Shown: piece after piece, positions 22,941 through 32,244 of the stretch
Numbering within the stretch: position 1 is the stretch's first letter
Layout of the letters: each line of letters opens with the position of its first letter
Assembly (NCBI GenBank): GCA_036924085.1
Contig: JAVGWX010000005.1
Coordinates: 40,307,664-40,371,663, forward strand
Length of the DNA: 64,000 nucleotides
Direction of reading: 5' to 3'
Source of the DNA: Ariolimax columbianus
Lineage: Eukaryota; Mollusca; Gastropoda; Stylommatophora; Arionidae
Translations under genes and position numbers: made by a program
Notes under the pieces: model-generated
The model's input: the letters and a program-made list of their open reading frames with translations, nothing else
Databases searched by the model: none
Told to the model about the DNA's origin: nothing

Positions 22941-24300
22941 ACGGGAATAATAAACATCCCTGTCTCACTCCTTCTTTCACATCTATACTTGGAGAGCATA
23001 ACTTTCCTGATTTTACTGTAGCAATTTATTCCCAATACTTATTACGGAGCAGCCTTGTGTCGTTACCATCTAGGCCTATTTCTTGTAGACATTTAATTAA
23101 TTTCTCATGTTGGACTCTTGTCAAATGCCTTTTTGGTAGTCTATGAAGCAAATATAAATGTCATTTTGTTTTTCTATTTATTTCTTTGTCAGAGCTTGCA
23201 AACAGGAAATTGATTTATTTGTTCCATTAAACTTTCTAAAACCAAATGGTTCTTCTCAAACTTTCCTCTTTATTTTACCTTTTATTCTCTCTTGTATGAT
23301 ATTGAGTAGTATTTTAATTGTGTGACTCATTAGACTGATTGTTCTAAAGTCTAACAGTTCTGTTGCATGAGGTTTTTTTCGGTAGTGTTATAAACGTAGA
23401 TGTTTGCAGGTTCGTTGGTATGCATCCAGTATTGTTTATATCATTACATTATTTGTCACTCTCATTATGTCATTGGGGATCGCTGTCAAGAGGTTAAGGG
23501 GCTCGTCTCTCACAGTGATGAACGTAAACGGTGTGCGATCGAATCCAGTAAGTTTCAAGCAAATCCAGGTCTCACGGGAGTTAAGACCAGAGTACCTGCA
23601 TCCCGATTTACCTCCAGTCGCCTCGACCAATAGTCTTGCCACTGATCCAAGGTAACTCTGAATAAGAGTGAGATTGATGACCAGCGCATCTTCCTCACTA
23701 AAATACAAATACAGTGGATATCACATTATTAAGACCGTCTGATGTTGTGGCCATCATCGCTTCCCGATGGGCAATAACGTATATGTCATTACACAGATTA
23801 TTAAGTATATACATAAACCAAATTCCTCCAGGGCTCTATCATTTCTATGTTTATGTAGTCCGGTCCTGTTGCATTCCCTTTTCTCATAGTTTTTATCACA
23901 TTTTCCACCTCTGATCTTAGGATGCTGGATCCTTCATTATCATATGTTGATGGTTTGGCTCCGCAACTGTCCTCAAATAGTTTCTCTGTATATTCCGCCT
24001 ATATGTTTGATATGTCATTCTCATCCATCAAAATAACATCATTCTTATATCGGATGCATCCCCCACTCTGGGTTACATGTTTCTTGTTTCTTGTTTCTTT
24101 ATTTCCATGTGCATTTTTCTGGTACTGTGTTTTAGTCCCATGTCTTCAATTATTTTGCATTTTTCTTTAAACCACTGTTCTTTGGCCAGCATACAAATTG
24201 TACATATCTCTTTGTCTAGTTATGAATATGCAGGAGTATTTTTAGCCTTGTTTACTTCTGCCATTTTAGTTAAGATGTCATCTGTCATCCATTCTTGGGA
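22941..24300 (-). pseudogene. LINE RT, minus strand, split by a SINE-like insert
   Basis: Minus-strand landmarks include a conserved RT region whose complement reads GAATAATAAACATCCCTGTC and CTCATGTTGGACTCTTGTCA (motif A region of LINE RT) and GTGACTCATTAGACTGATTG. The last is shared with the minus-strand LINEs at 49600-50890 and 55330-55915. Sequence after about 23740, such as TTTCCACCTCTGATCTTAGG, continues the upstream part of the same element. The plus-strand LINE before it and this one are tail to tail. It ends abruptly at rDNA spacer near 24301. Confidence 0.65.
23470..23705 (+). mobile_element. tRNA-derived SINE-like insert
   Basis: A pol III A-box-like stretch (GTCAAGAGGTTAAGGGGCTC) is followed 45 nt later by a B-box-like stretch (GCGATCGAATCC), as in a degenerate tRNA head. 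The 3' half (CCAGAGTACCTGCATCC, CCAGTCGCCTCGACC, CCACTGATCCAAGGTA) recurs at 40310-40440. It also resembles the block CCACTGGTCAGAAGTAGCTC of dispersed repeat A. It sits inside a minus-strand LINE. Exact ends are uncertain. Confidence 0.55.
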
Positions 24301-24926
24301 CTGGTCTCTCGTTGGCTCGATTGACTCGCATCCAGTGTTCGTACAGCGATCTCAGTTCCGCCAGTCGGAGTGAGAGCGCGGGCTTGCCTGAAAAGCTCGC
24401 CCGCCTCTCCCCGGCACTGTAGCGGGACCAATTTGGTGGAGTCGTACCGCTGGTAAGGGTGCGTAACTGTAGTCCGTATCGAGAAGCTTTGTCAGTCCGT
24501 GTGGTTCGTCGAAGGCTAGCGCGTATAGCCAATCTCGACAGTTCGTCTCGCTTGAGGTACTTCTCTCGCAATGAGCTTTGGATCGGCAAATGGAAAGCAG
24601 GAATCGTGCGTAAAGGCCCTGTCCTCGCCCGACCAACCGGTCGGAGAAGAACAGGCCGGCAGGCAAATATCGTCTCCAGTCCGATTGAAAATCATCGCCG
24701 GGGCCGTTGGGATCCGTTCTGCACAGAGCGCTGCGATCCCTCCCTGATTGAGCCCGGTCGATCGGTTGGTGTGTGTACGAGCCCCTGCCAGGCGGTCCTA
24801 GGTCGACGGAGTGAAGGACAGAACAACCGTCCGTCCGTCAGTCGGTCCCTGCGGCCTTCCTGGAGAGACTTTTTACACATCCATCCTTCGCCGACCGATG
24901 CGTGTGGTTCGTCCGTCTCCGACAGA
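24301..24926 (+). other. rDNA external transcribed spacer fragment
   Basis: Sharp change to GC-rich sequence directly upstream of the 18S start, as expected for the 5' external transcribed spacer (and perhaps some intergenic spacer) of a 45S rDNA unit. The long frame running from 24459 into 18S (197 codons) is an accident of GC-rich sequence. No pol I promoter can be assigned with confidence. Confidence 0.75.
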
Positions 24927-26092
24927 TATCTGGTTGATCCTGCCAGTAGTCATATGCTTGTCTCAAAGATTAAGCCATGCATGTCTAAGTTCACACTGTC
25001 TCACGGTGAAACCGCGAATGGTTCATTAAATCAGTCGAGGTTCCTTAGATGACACGATCCTACTTGGATAACTGTGGCAATTCTAGAGCTAATACATGCT
25101 TACCAAGCTCCGACCCTCGCAGAAAGAGCGCTTTTATTAGTTCAAAACCAATCGTCGTTCCCCTCGCGGGGTTGCAGCGTCCCCACTGGTGACTCTGGAT
25201 AACTTTGAGCTGTTCGCATGGCCTCATGTGCCGGCGACGCATCTTTCAAATGTCTGCCCTATCAAATGTCGATGGTTCGTGACATGCCTACCATGTTTGT
25301 AACGGGTACCGGGGAATCAGGGTTCGATTCCGGAGAGAGAGCAAGAGAAACGGCTACCACATCCAAGGAAGGCAGCAGGCGCGCAACTTACCCACTTCCG
25401 GCTCGGGGAGGTAGTGACGAAAAATAACAATACGGGACTCTTTCGAGGCCCCGTAATTGGAATGAGTACACTTTAAACCCTTTAACGAGGATCTATTGGA
25501 GGGCAAGTCTGGTGCCAGCAGCCGCGGTAATTCCAGCTCCAATAGCGTATATTAAAGTTGTTGCAGTTAAAAAGCTCGTAGTTGGATCTCAGGCGCAGGC
25601 GGGCGGTCCGGCTCGCGCCGGTTCACTGCCCGTTGTCTCCTGCCCTACCGTCTGCCGGCTCTCTCCCACGGGTGCTCTTCGCTGAGCGTCCTGGGTGGCC
25701 GGCGCGTTTACTTTGAAAAAATTAGAGTGTTCAAAGCAGGCCTCGGCTGCCTGAATAATGGTGCATGGAATAATGGAATAGGACCTCGGTTCTATTTTGT
25801 TGGTTTTCGGAACTGGAGGTAATGATTAACAGGGACAAACGGGGGCATTCGTATTGCGGCGTTAGAGGTGAAATTCTTGGATCGCCGCAAGACGAGCTAC
25901 TGCGAAAGCATTTGTCAAGAATGTTTTCATTAATCAAGAACGAAAGTCAGAGGCGCGAAGACGATCAGATACCGTCGTAGTTCTGACCATAAACGATGCC
26001 GACTAGCGATCCGCAGGAGTTGCTTCGATGACTCTGCGGGCAGCTTCCGGGAAACCAGAGTGTTTGGGTTCCGGAGGAAGTATGGTTGCAAA

Positions 26093-26141
<49 letters not shown>

Positions 26142-26163
26142 GCGGCTTAATTTGACTCAACAC
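24927..26163 (+). rRNA. 18S rRNA, 5' two thirds, truncated, probably a pseudogene
   Basis: It starts with the universal TATCTGGTTGATCCTGCCAG and follows the full 18S order, including GCCAGCAGCCGCGGTAATTC (25514-25533) and the region CTTAAAGGAATTGACGG (26100-26116). After CTCAACACG it departs from the expected continuation, losing roughly 600 nt of 3' end. Substitutions at normally invariant sites (for example GGTACCGGGG at 25305, CCAGAGTGTTTGGG at 26055, TTCCGGAGGAAG at 26070) argue for a decaying copy. Some stem changes look compensatory, such as GCAGGAG paired with CTCTGC at 26010-26040. No 5.8S or 28S lies nearby. Confidence 0.95.
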
Positions 26164-26780
26164 GGCCAACACTGAAATGATTGACATGCCGAGACCACTC
26201 TTCTGGGGTCTAATATTGAACTGGTGCTGGACTTAGACCCCCAGAATTCTGGGGTTATGCCCCCTGTGGCCCGGTTTTGCCTGCATCCAGTGTTTGATAA
26301 AGGAATTGACGGAAGAGCACTATCAGGAGTGGAGCCTGAGACCTAAGTTAATTTAACACGCCAATACTGCAGAATGACTACCAAAAGTACACCTTCGTGG
26401 GGTCTAATAAAGAACATGTGCTGGAATTAGACCCTCGAAAATCTGGGACTACCCCCTAAGAAACTTGATTGTCTCGCTAAGGGAATTGACGGAAGGGCAC
26501 CACCAGGTGTGGAACCTGCGGCTTAATTTGACTGAACACGCCAATACTGTAGAACAACTGACAAATCGAGAGCACTGCCGTTTGGGTCTAATAATGAACG
26601 TACGCTGGTATTAGACTCACGGATGACAAGTCAGCTCTCAAACACTCAAATGAAAGAACGCTACGGAAATCGTGTTTAACTCCGCAGAAACCGCAGATTT
26701 CAAATACCTGGTCATTGACAATCAAAAGCCCTCAATAAATTCGTCTGACCAAATAGTGAACGGGTGCTGGAAATAGATCA
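26103..26780 (+). repeat. Tandem array of 18S fragment plus hairpin, 3-4 units
   Basis: Each unit starts with about 60 nt of 18S (GGAATTGACGGAAG to TTGACTCAACACG, or variants), at 26103, 26299 and 26479. Spacing is about 196 and 180 bp. A non-rDNA part beginning CCAATACTG-like follows. Then comes a hairpin: 26201-26213 with 26233-26246 (13 bp, one bulge), 26399-26408 with 26426-26434, and 26586-26593 with 26609-26616. The loop keeps GAAC and GCTGG. A worn fourth unit ends at about 26780 (GTGAACGGGTGCTGG). The 18S pseudogene forms the start of unit 1. Confidence 0.85.
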
Positions 26781-27742
26781 TCTGAAGACAGGTCAGTTTT
26801 ACCCTACAAATGACAGGGCGTTGCTACGGAAAACCAGCTCAAATCGAGAGGAGCCGCAGACACTTTGGTTCACGTACCAGGCTGACAAGCCAAGGGCGCG
26901 AGGCTACCATGTGAGGGATTACGGCCGAACCCTTGTAAGCCGCAATCCCGCCCAAAATCTCAGCACCACTGCAATGGGAGGCTCCTACATGCTCGGGACC
27001 TGGGGCTTGCGCCCCAGCCCTATCAGGTAGAGCCACAGTAAGAGGTCCTTGCCGTCCGCCAATCAAAGCGGGCGGACAACTGCTTGATACTCACCCTATA
27101 CGGCGTTGGGGTGCGAAAACACCAACCAAAGACTTAGTACCTGGTCGGGGTGTCGAAAACAGTAGAGCAGCCACCTCACTGTGAACTGTCAAGACTCAAC
27201 CACTGACCATGAGAGTTGTCTGCACATCAGGCGAACAACATCTCTGTGACATTACCAGGCTTGTCCCCTGGCTGAATGCACTCCGGCTACGATATCTACC
27301 CCTGTACGTTATCAGCCATATAACTATCATACTGGACGCAGAAGAGATGCAGACCAGCGGACATTGCACACCTGCCCCACTGTGTCAACACCCCAGGTGG
27401 CGGGGAATGCTAGGCGTACCATCCCTGCATAGAAGCCAAGAAAATAAAGGGAAAAAGAGATACCCCACTCACATGCAAATGCTACGTTTCTGGCATGACG
27501 TGACGATCCTGGGATACAGACACACTGGACTGCCTCTCTTCCAGGTAAACCAGTCCATCTCATATATCATCACATATCATCATTGCACCCTATAGACACG
27601 AGTAGTGAAGACTCGATAGTCTGGTAAGACAACTTCCATAAGAGAGAAAACTCTGATCGTAAACAACTGCTGCCTTGCAGATAGGCTGGGGACAGCCAAA
27701 GGCTAAGGAGGGCATCCCTACAGAAACGCCTGTTGAAATCGG
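26781..27742. other. No gene seen; 5' flank of the I-type LINE
   Basis: This holds no recognisable ORF1 (gag-like) protein and no CCHC zinc knuckles. Short frames show no domain. Around 27715-27780 the sequence resembles the SINE family 1 core (GTTGAAATCGGATGCACGGG and CAGTGCAAC). The 5' end of the LINE transcript may lie here, but I see no boundary or TSD. Confidence 0.45.
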
Positions 27743-29506
27743 ATGCACGGGGCCGCAAGCCTAACAAAACAGTGCAACGTAAATCACAGTATGATGGCAG
27801 TACAACCTATTAGAAAAACGTATGGCGCTCATCCTGAGGAGACCCGCCAGGCAGCGATAGCGCCGGGCCTCACGCCTCGAAGGGGCCCACCCTTGACTAC
27901 TGGTGGTCACCCACCCATGTGTCGTGGAGTCAAGGCACATGGCTATGGGGCAACGTCTATTGGCCAAAACCTCAAGACCCTCAAAATACTACAGTGGAAT
28001 GCGGAGGGAGTCATTAACAAAAAACTTTCCCTAACACACCACCTGCATGAAGATAAGATTGACGTGGCATGTATCCAGGAAACGCACCTCAACAATAACC
28101 ATAAATTCTCAATCAGAGGATATCAGACCTTCCGTCTAGATAGAGAAGGTCACAAAGGAGGGGTCCTGATACTGACCAGAAACAGCATACCGAGTAGCGC
28201 GGTACCTGTCAATCACACCGGACAAGCAGAAATTGTAGGAGTTGACATAATGGCTAAAGAGACGAAGCTCCGCATTTTCAATCTGTACGGACCACCAAAC
28301 AGAGACCTATCGCTCTCGAGTATGGAGGTCAGAGACTCCAACTGCATAGTAGTTGGAGATTTCAACAGCCACTCGGAGAGATGGGGATACTCTGACACAG
28401 ACAGTAGAGGTGACGAAGTGGAAGATTGGGAGATAGATGCAAATCTCTCCCTAATCAATAGGCCGGAGGATAGCCCTAGCTTCTATTCAAGAACATGGCA
28501 TACCGCCTCGACTCCAGATTTGGCCTTCTCCACACAGGACATACACTATAAAATAGACCGCCAGGTGCTAAACCAACTGGCAGGTAGCGACCACAGGCCG
28601 ATCAGGCTAACCATTGACATGGAAGTAGGCCCACAGGAAACAAAACCGCTCCCACGTTGGAATTACAAACGAGCCGACTGGGACATATTTGCAATCCTGA
28701 CAGATGGGCTGTGTGAAACCATCAACACACGAAACACCAAAATGAAGTCCATGGTGGAGAGCCTAAGCAAGGCAATAATGCAAGCCGCCACTGAAACCAT
28801 CCCAAGAGGAGCTAGGAAAAACTATAAGCCCTACTGGAATGATGAGTTACAGAAAGTGGAAGATGCAGTAACAAATGCTAGGAACATGGCAGAACGAGAA
28901 AAATCCATGGAGGCAAACATCGCCCTCAAAGCCGCCGCGGCGAAGTACAAACACACTCTCAAGCAAACAGCAAGAGAAAGTTGGAAAAATAAAACGGAAA
29001 GTCTGAACCTGGACAAAGAAGGGAACAAGCTATGGAAGCTAGTCAGAGCCATGAATGACGAAACCCCGTCAAATAAACAAATTACTATCAAGCAGGGCGA
29101 GAACTTGATCACAGGTAAGAAAGCCGCAAACGCCTTTGTCGATCACTATGCCAGAGCAAACCACATCGAGGTCCCTGCAGATAAGCATACAGACATTAGC
29201 GAAGAGCTAAAGGGACACGAAAACATAAATACGGCTCCTGAAGAGCACATGATGGCCAAACTAACAATGCGCGAAATGGAAGAGGCTATGAGAACACTAA
29301 AGAAAAGGAAATCTCCCGGAAAAGACGGGATAACAAACGAAATGCTGATGGGGCTGGGCCAAACAGCGAAGAAGAAACTACTATCAGTCCTGAACCAAAG
29401 CTGGAAAAGGGGTATTGTACCCCAGGCATGGAAAGATGCAATACTGGTACCAGTACCAAAAAACAGGGAAGGACAAAACAGATCCAAATGGATACAGGCC
29501 CATTAG
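27743..29506 (+). CDS. LINE ORF2 N-terminal part: endonuclease and RT start
   Basis: 587 codons. Residues about 79-292 form an apurinic-type endonuclease that nicks target DNA to prime reverse transcription. Visible boxes are ILQWNAEG (N86), CIQETHL (E113), GGVLILTR, VVGDFNSHSERWG (D206, N208), STPDLAF, and GSDHRPI (D283, H284). A basic linker follows (300-480). The RT N-terminal box KSPGKDGITNEML lies at 523-535. After VPVPK the frame runs into 13 unrelated residues and a stop. The continuation is in the next frame at 29458. The Met at 27743 is only the first available; the endonuclease core could start at M18 or M19, or be fed by an upstream frame. Confidence 0.88.
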   Translation: MHGAASLTKQCNVNHSMMAVQPIRKTYGAHPEETRQAAIAPGLTPRRGPPLTTGGHPPMCRGVKAHGYGATSIGQNLKTLKILQWNAEGVINKKLSLTHHLHEDKIDVACIQETHLNNNHKFSIRGYQTFRLDREGHKGGVLILTRNSIPSSAVPVNHTGQAEIVGVDIMAKETKLRIFNLYGPPNRDLSLSSMEVRDSNCIVVGDFNSHSERWGYSDTDSRGDEVEDWEIDANLSLINRPEDSPSFYSRTWHTASTPDLAFSTQDIHYKIDRQVLNQLAGSDHRPIRLTIDMEVGPQETKPLPRWNYKRADWDIFAILTDGLCETINTRNTKMKSMVESLSKAIMQAATETIPRGARKNYKPYWNDELQKVEDAVTNARNMAEREKSMEANIALKAAAAKYKHTLKQTARESWKNKTESLNLDKEGNKLWKLVRAMNDETPSNKQITIKQGENLITGKKAANAFVDHYARANHIEVPADKHTDISEELKGHENINTAPEEHMMAKLTMREMEEAMRTLKKRKSPGKDGITNEMLMGLGQTAKKKLLSVLNQSWKRGIVPQAWKDAILVPVPKNREGQNRSKWIQAH

Positions 29507-31652
29507 CCTACTGAGCTGTGTCGGCAAGCTGATGGAACGGATGATAAACACCAGACTGATGTGGCATCTGGAAGAAAAACGAATACTAATTCCACAGCAA
29601 GCCGGCTTTAGACAGCACATATCCACTGAGGACCAGGTCATCCTCATAGCCCAGGAGATAGAAGATGCCTACCAGGCACAGAAACACACAGTAGCTGTTT
29701 GGGTGGATCTGGAAAAGGCATTTGACAAAGTCTGGAAGGATGGACTTAGAGTCAAGCTAAGAAGAAGTGATGTCTGTGGGAAGATGTACAAGTGGATCAA
29801 CCACTACCTCAAACAAAGAACGGCCAGAGTCCAAGTACAAGGGCAGATGAGCAAAAAGGTGACACTCGAGCAGGGAGTACCCCAAGGGAGAGTATTGTCA
29901 CCCACACTCTTCCTGGTATATATAAACGATATTACAGAGAATATACCAAGAAGAGTCCATAGCTCAATGTTTGCAGACGATCTGGCTATGTGGACCTCTG
30001 AAAAGAATCTCACAATAGCAAGAAATCGGATGCAGACGGCCCTAACATCGCTGGAAGAGTGGGCGAACTCATGGCTAGTCAAAATAAACGAGGAGAAAAC
30101 CACGTGCACAATATTCTCGCTCTCATTAAAACCCCAAAGTACCAAATTAAGCCTAAATGGCAAAATCCTGCAGCCAAACGACAACCCAACCTATCTGGGA
30201 GTCACATTTGATCGGCGCATGACATGGAAAAGTCAGATTGAGAGAAACCGAATGAAAGCCAGAGAAAGAATGGCGATCATGAGGAAACTTGCTGGCACAA
30301 GCTGGGGAGCAGACGAAGGCATACTAAAGAAACTGTACACTGGAAGAGTGAGACCAGTTCTCGAGTATGGCATTGTGGCATGGACAACCGCAGCGAAGGC
30401 GAACTTCGATAAAGTTAACAAAATTCAAAACCAAGCCATGAGAATTATAACAGGTGGCATGAAGTCAACGCCAATTGTAGAACTTGAAAAGATTACAAAA
30501 TTGCAATCCATGACCGATAGAAGAGACTGCAGAGCCCAGCTGCAGTCAGAGAAACTCAGAAGACTGACGGACCATCCAATGTACCAGAGACTAAACAATT
30601 TGGGAAATGGGAAACTAAAGCGGAGAAACTTTGCAGAAATAGCCAAAGCAAAGATGCACGAAGATCCCATAAACGCACTAACAACATCAAAACCCATCAC
30701 TACTAAACGAAAACCTACTTGGAGGCAGGATATATTTCCAGAGGTGGTAGAAAATATACCAGGTATTGCAAACAAAAACTGCCAGAGTGAAAAAGAAAGG
30801 AGAGACACTACCCTAAGCTTCATAACGAAAAGCTACCCAAGCATGGACTGGACCCATGCATACACCGACGGTTCTGTAACAAACACTACACAGAACGGAG
30901 GGGCAGGAGCATTCCTGAACCTACCAAATGGCAGAAAAATAACACTGTCACTCGCTACTGGTAAGTACACAAGCAATTTCAGAGCAGAGGCAGAGGCACT
31001 GAGGGCGGCAGTGGAAGAAATGGTAACACACAGTGAAAATGAGAGCCATATAGTCCTGCTGACAGATGCTCTCGAAGTAGTCACAGCGCTAAAAAGCCAG
31101 AAAAACACTGAGCTTAATGACTTAAGAGCAGCACTCTGCAAACTGTGCCAGCAGTCCGCACCAAAAAGGGTAGTGGTACAGTGGGTTCCGTCACACTGCA
31201 ACATCCAAGGCAACGAGGAGGCAGACAGACTGGCAAAAGAAGGTGCAAGGCTACCACAAACAGATACCAGTATGACGTACGAAGAGTCAAAACGGCTTAT
31301 CAAAGCCAGATACATGACCAAATGGGAAACCGAACATACTGGTTACACCAAAAACGATGCCTATTACCAGTTGAACCGAAGAGAGCAGGTCGTTGTCTTC
31401 AGACTTCGCACTGGCCACAATAGACTGAGGTACCACCTATTCAACAAATTGAAGATAGGGTGTACCGACGAATGCCCGTGCGGTACTGGTAAAATGACCA
31501 CTGAACATCTGCTGCAGAACTGCCCGACACACGAGGATCAAAGAGAGCAGATGTGGCCATTGCCAGTGGAACTGCAAGACAAGCTCTATGGTAGTGGCGA
31601 GAGTCTCAGGATGACCGCCGCTTTTTTCGAGAAAATAATGGTTACTGTCTGA
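29415..31652 (+). CDS. LINE ORF2 C-terminal part: RT, RNase H, Cys/His tail
   Basis: The frame opens at 29415, but authentic sequence starts near 29464 (TGKDKTDPNGYRPISLL). RT: VDLEKAFD (D98), QGVPQGRVLSPTLF (153-166, Arg where Ser is usual), FADDL (D188, D189), YLGV (260-263). The thumb ends with LEYGIVAWT. RNase H catalytic residues are D485 (YTDGS), E525 (RAEAEAL), D551 (LLTDA), H594 and D604 (VPSHCNIQGNEEAD). The tail is C683-x3-C-x-C-x8-H-x4-C703. The copies at 20 and 34 kb have Gly for C683, so that Cys is peculiar to this copy. It would act in the retrotransposon ribonucleoprotein on nicked chromatin. Confidence 0.92.
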   Translation: MYPRHGKMQYWYQYQKTGKDKTDPNGYRPISLLSCVGKLMERMINTRLMWHLEEKRILIPQQAGFRQHISTEDQVILIAQEIEDAYQAQKHTVAVWVDLEKAFDKVWKDGLRVKLRRSDVCGKMYKWINHYLKQRTARVQVQGQMSKKVTLEQGVPQGRVLSPTLFLVYINDITENIPRRVHSSMFADDLAMWTSEKNLTIARNRMQTALTSLEEWANSWLVKINEEKTTCTIFSLSLKPQSTKLSLNGKILQPNDNPTYLGVTFDRRMTWKSQIERNRMKARERMAIMRKLAGTSWGADEGILKKLYTGRVRPVLEYGIVAWTTAAKANFDKVNKIQNQAMRIITGGMKSTPIVELEKITKLQSMTDRRDCRAQLQSEKLRRLTDHPMYQRLNNLGNGKLKRRNFAEIAKAKMHEDPINALTTSKPITTKRKPTWRQDIFPEVVENIPGIANKNCQSEKERRDTTLSFITKSYPSMDWTHAYTDGSVTNTTQNGGAGAFLNLPNGRKITLSLATGKYTSNFRAEAEALRAAVEEMVTHSENESHIVLLTDALEVVTALKSQKNTELNDLRAALCKLCQQSAPKRVVVQWVPSHCNIQGNEEADRLAKEGARLPQTDTSMTYEESKRLIKARYMTKWETEHTGYTKNDAYYQLNRREQVVVFRLRTGHNRLRYHLFNKLKIGCTDECPCGTGKMTTEHLLQNCPTHEDQREQMWPLPVELQDKLYGSGESLRMTAAFFEKIMVTV

Positions 31653-31684
31653 CTGTGTACGCAGAAGAAGAAGAAGAAGAATAT

Positions 31685-32240
31685 CACAGACAACTGCAGC
31701 GCTTGCACGACTGACATCTTTGTAAAGATAAACGACTCTCTATCACCATAAAGGTCAGATTAATGCGCTCACTGGGTGTTTTTTTCGAAATCCCTCTACA
31801 CCTGCGAAACGTGGGCCATTGCGGCAGACCTCTATAGAAAAATTCAAACCATGAAGATGAGATGTTTTAGAAGACTCCTAAATGTTACCTTCAAAGACCA
31901 AATTTCAAATGATGAAGTACGACGAAGAATCTAGAAGGCCAGTGGCCAGTATGACGATCTCCTCAAAACGACAAAAAGGCGAAATCTGATTTGATATGGC
32001 CACGTCTCGTGGTAAAGGACTTTGCAGATATCATACTACATGGGACAGTACCGGGCAAGCGAACCCTGGGACGTCAGAAATAAAACGATGGGAAAACAAC
32101 TTCCCTGAATGCACTTAACTGCCACGTGAATAGACACAAAAAGCAACCGCTTGCAGAGAGGGATGGCGCAGGATTGTGGATGTGTTAGCAGGAATGCTCT
32201 AAAATCTCAAAAGGTCACGAGATGAACTGAACTGAACTGA
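31685..32240 (+). pseudogene. LINE C-terminal fragment
   Basis: Frames read RKIQTMKMRCFRRLLNVTFK (about 31840-31900), SNDEVRRRI and GQYDDLLKTTKRRN (31905-31985), YGHVSW (31996-32013), and CGCVSRNALKSQK at the end. This is the post-RT region of RTE/CR1-type LINEs. It begins a few bases after the tail of the I-type LINE and belongs to a different family. Frame breaks show it is dead. Confidence 0.75.
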
Positions 32241-32244
32241 AATA

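Larger units (their letters stand above)
27743..31681 (+). mobile_element. I-group non-LTR retrotransposon, nearly intact
   Basis: Order: AP-type endonuclease, RT, RNase H, Cys/His tail, stop, short 3' UTR, (AGA)n tail at 31663-31681. This is the I-superfamily layout (I/Nimb-like). The only clear lesion is one extra base in an A6 run (29458-29463) that splits the polyprotein. Copies at 19898, 34147 and 62640 are relatives. The 5' boundary is not defined and no ORF1 is seen, so it may be 5'-truncated. No flanking TSD was found. Confidence 0.9.

Noticed and set aside
24459..25052. 197-codon frame
   Set aside because: It overlaps the rDNA spacer and the start of 18S rRNA, so it is not a protein gene.
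26184..26260. HDV-like self-cleaving ribozyme at the 18S junction
   Set aside because: rDNA-inserted LINEs can carry one, but I see only a simple stem-loop, not the nested double-pseudoknot pairing.
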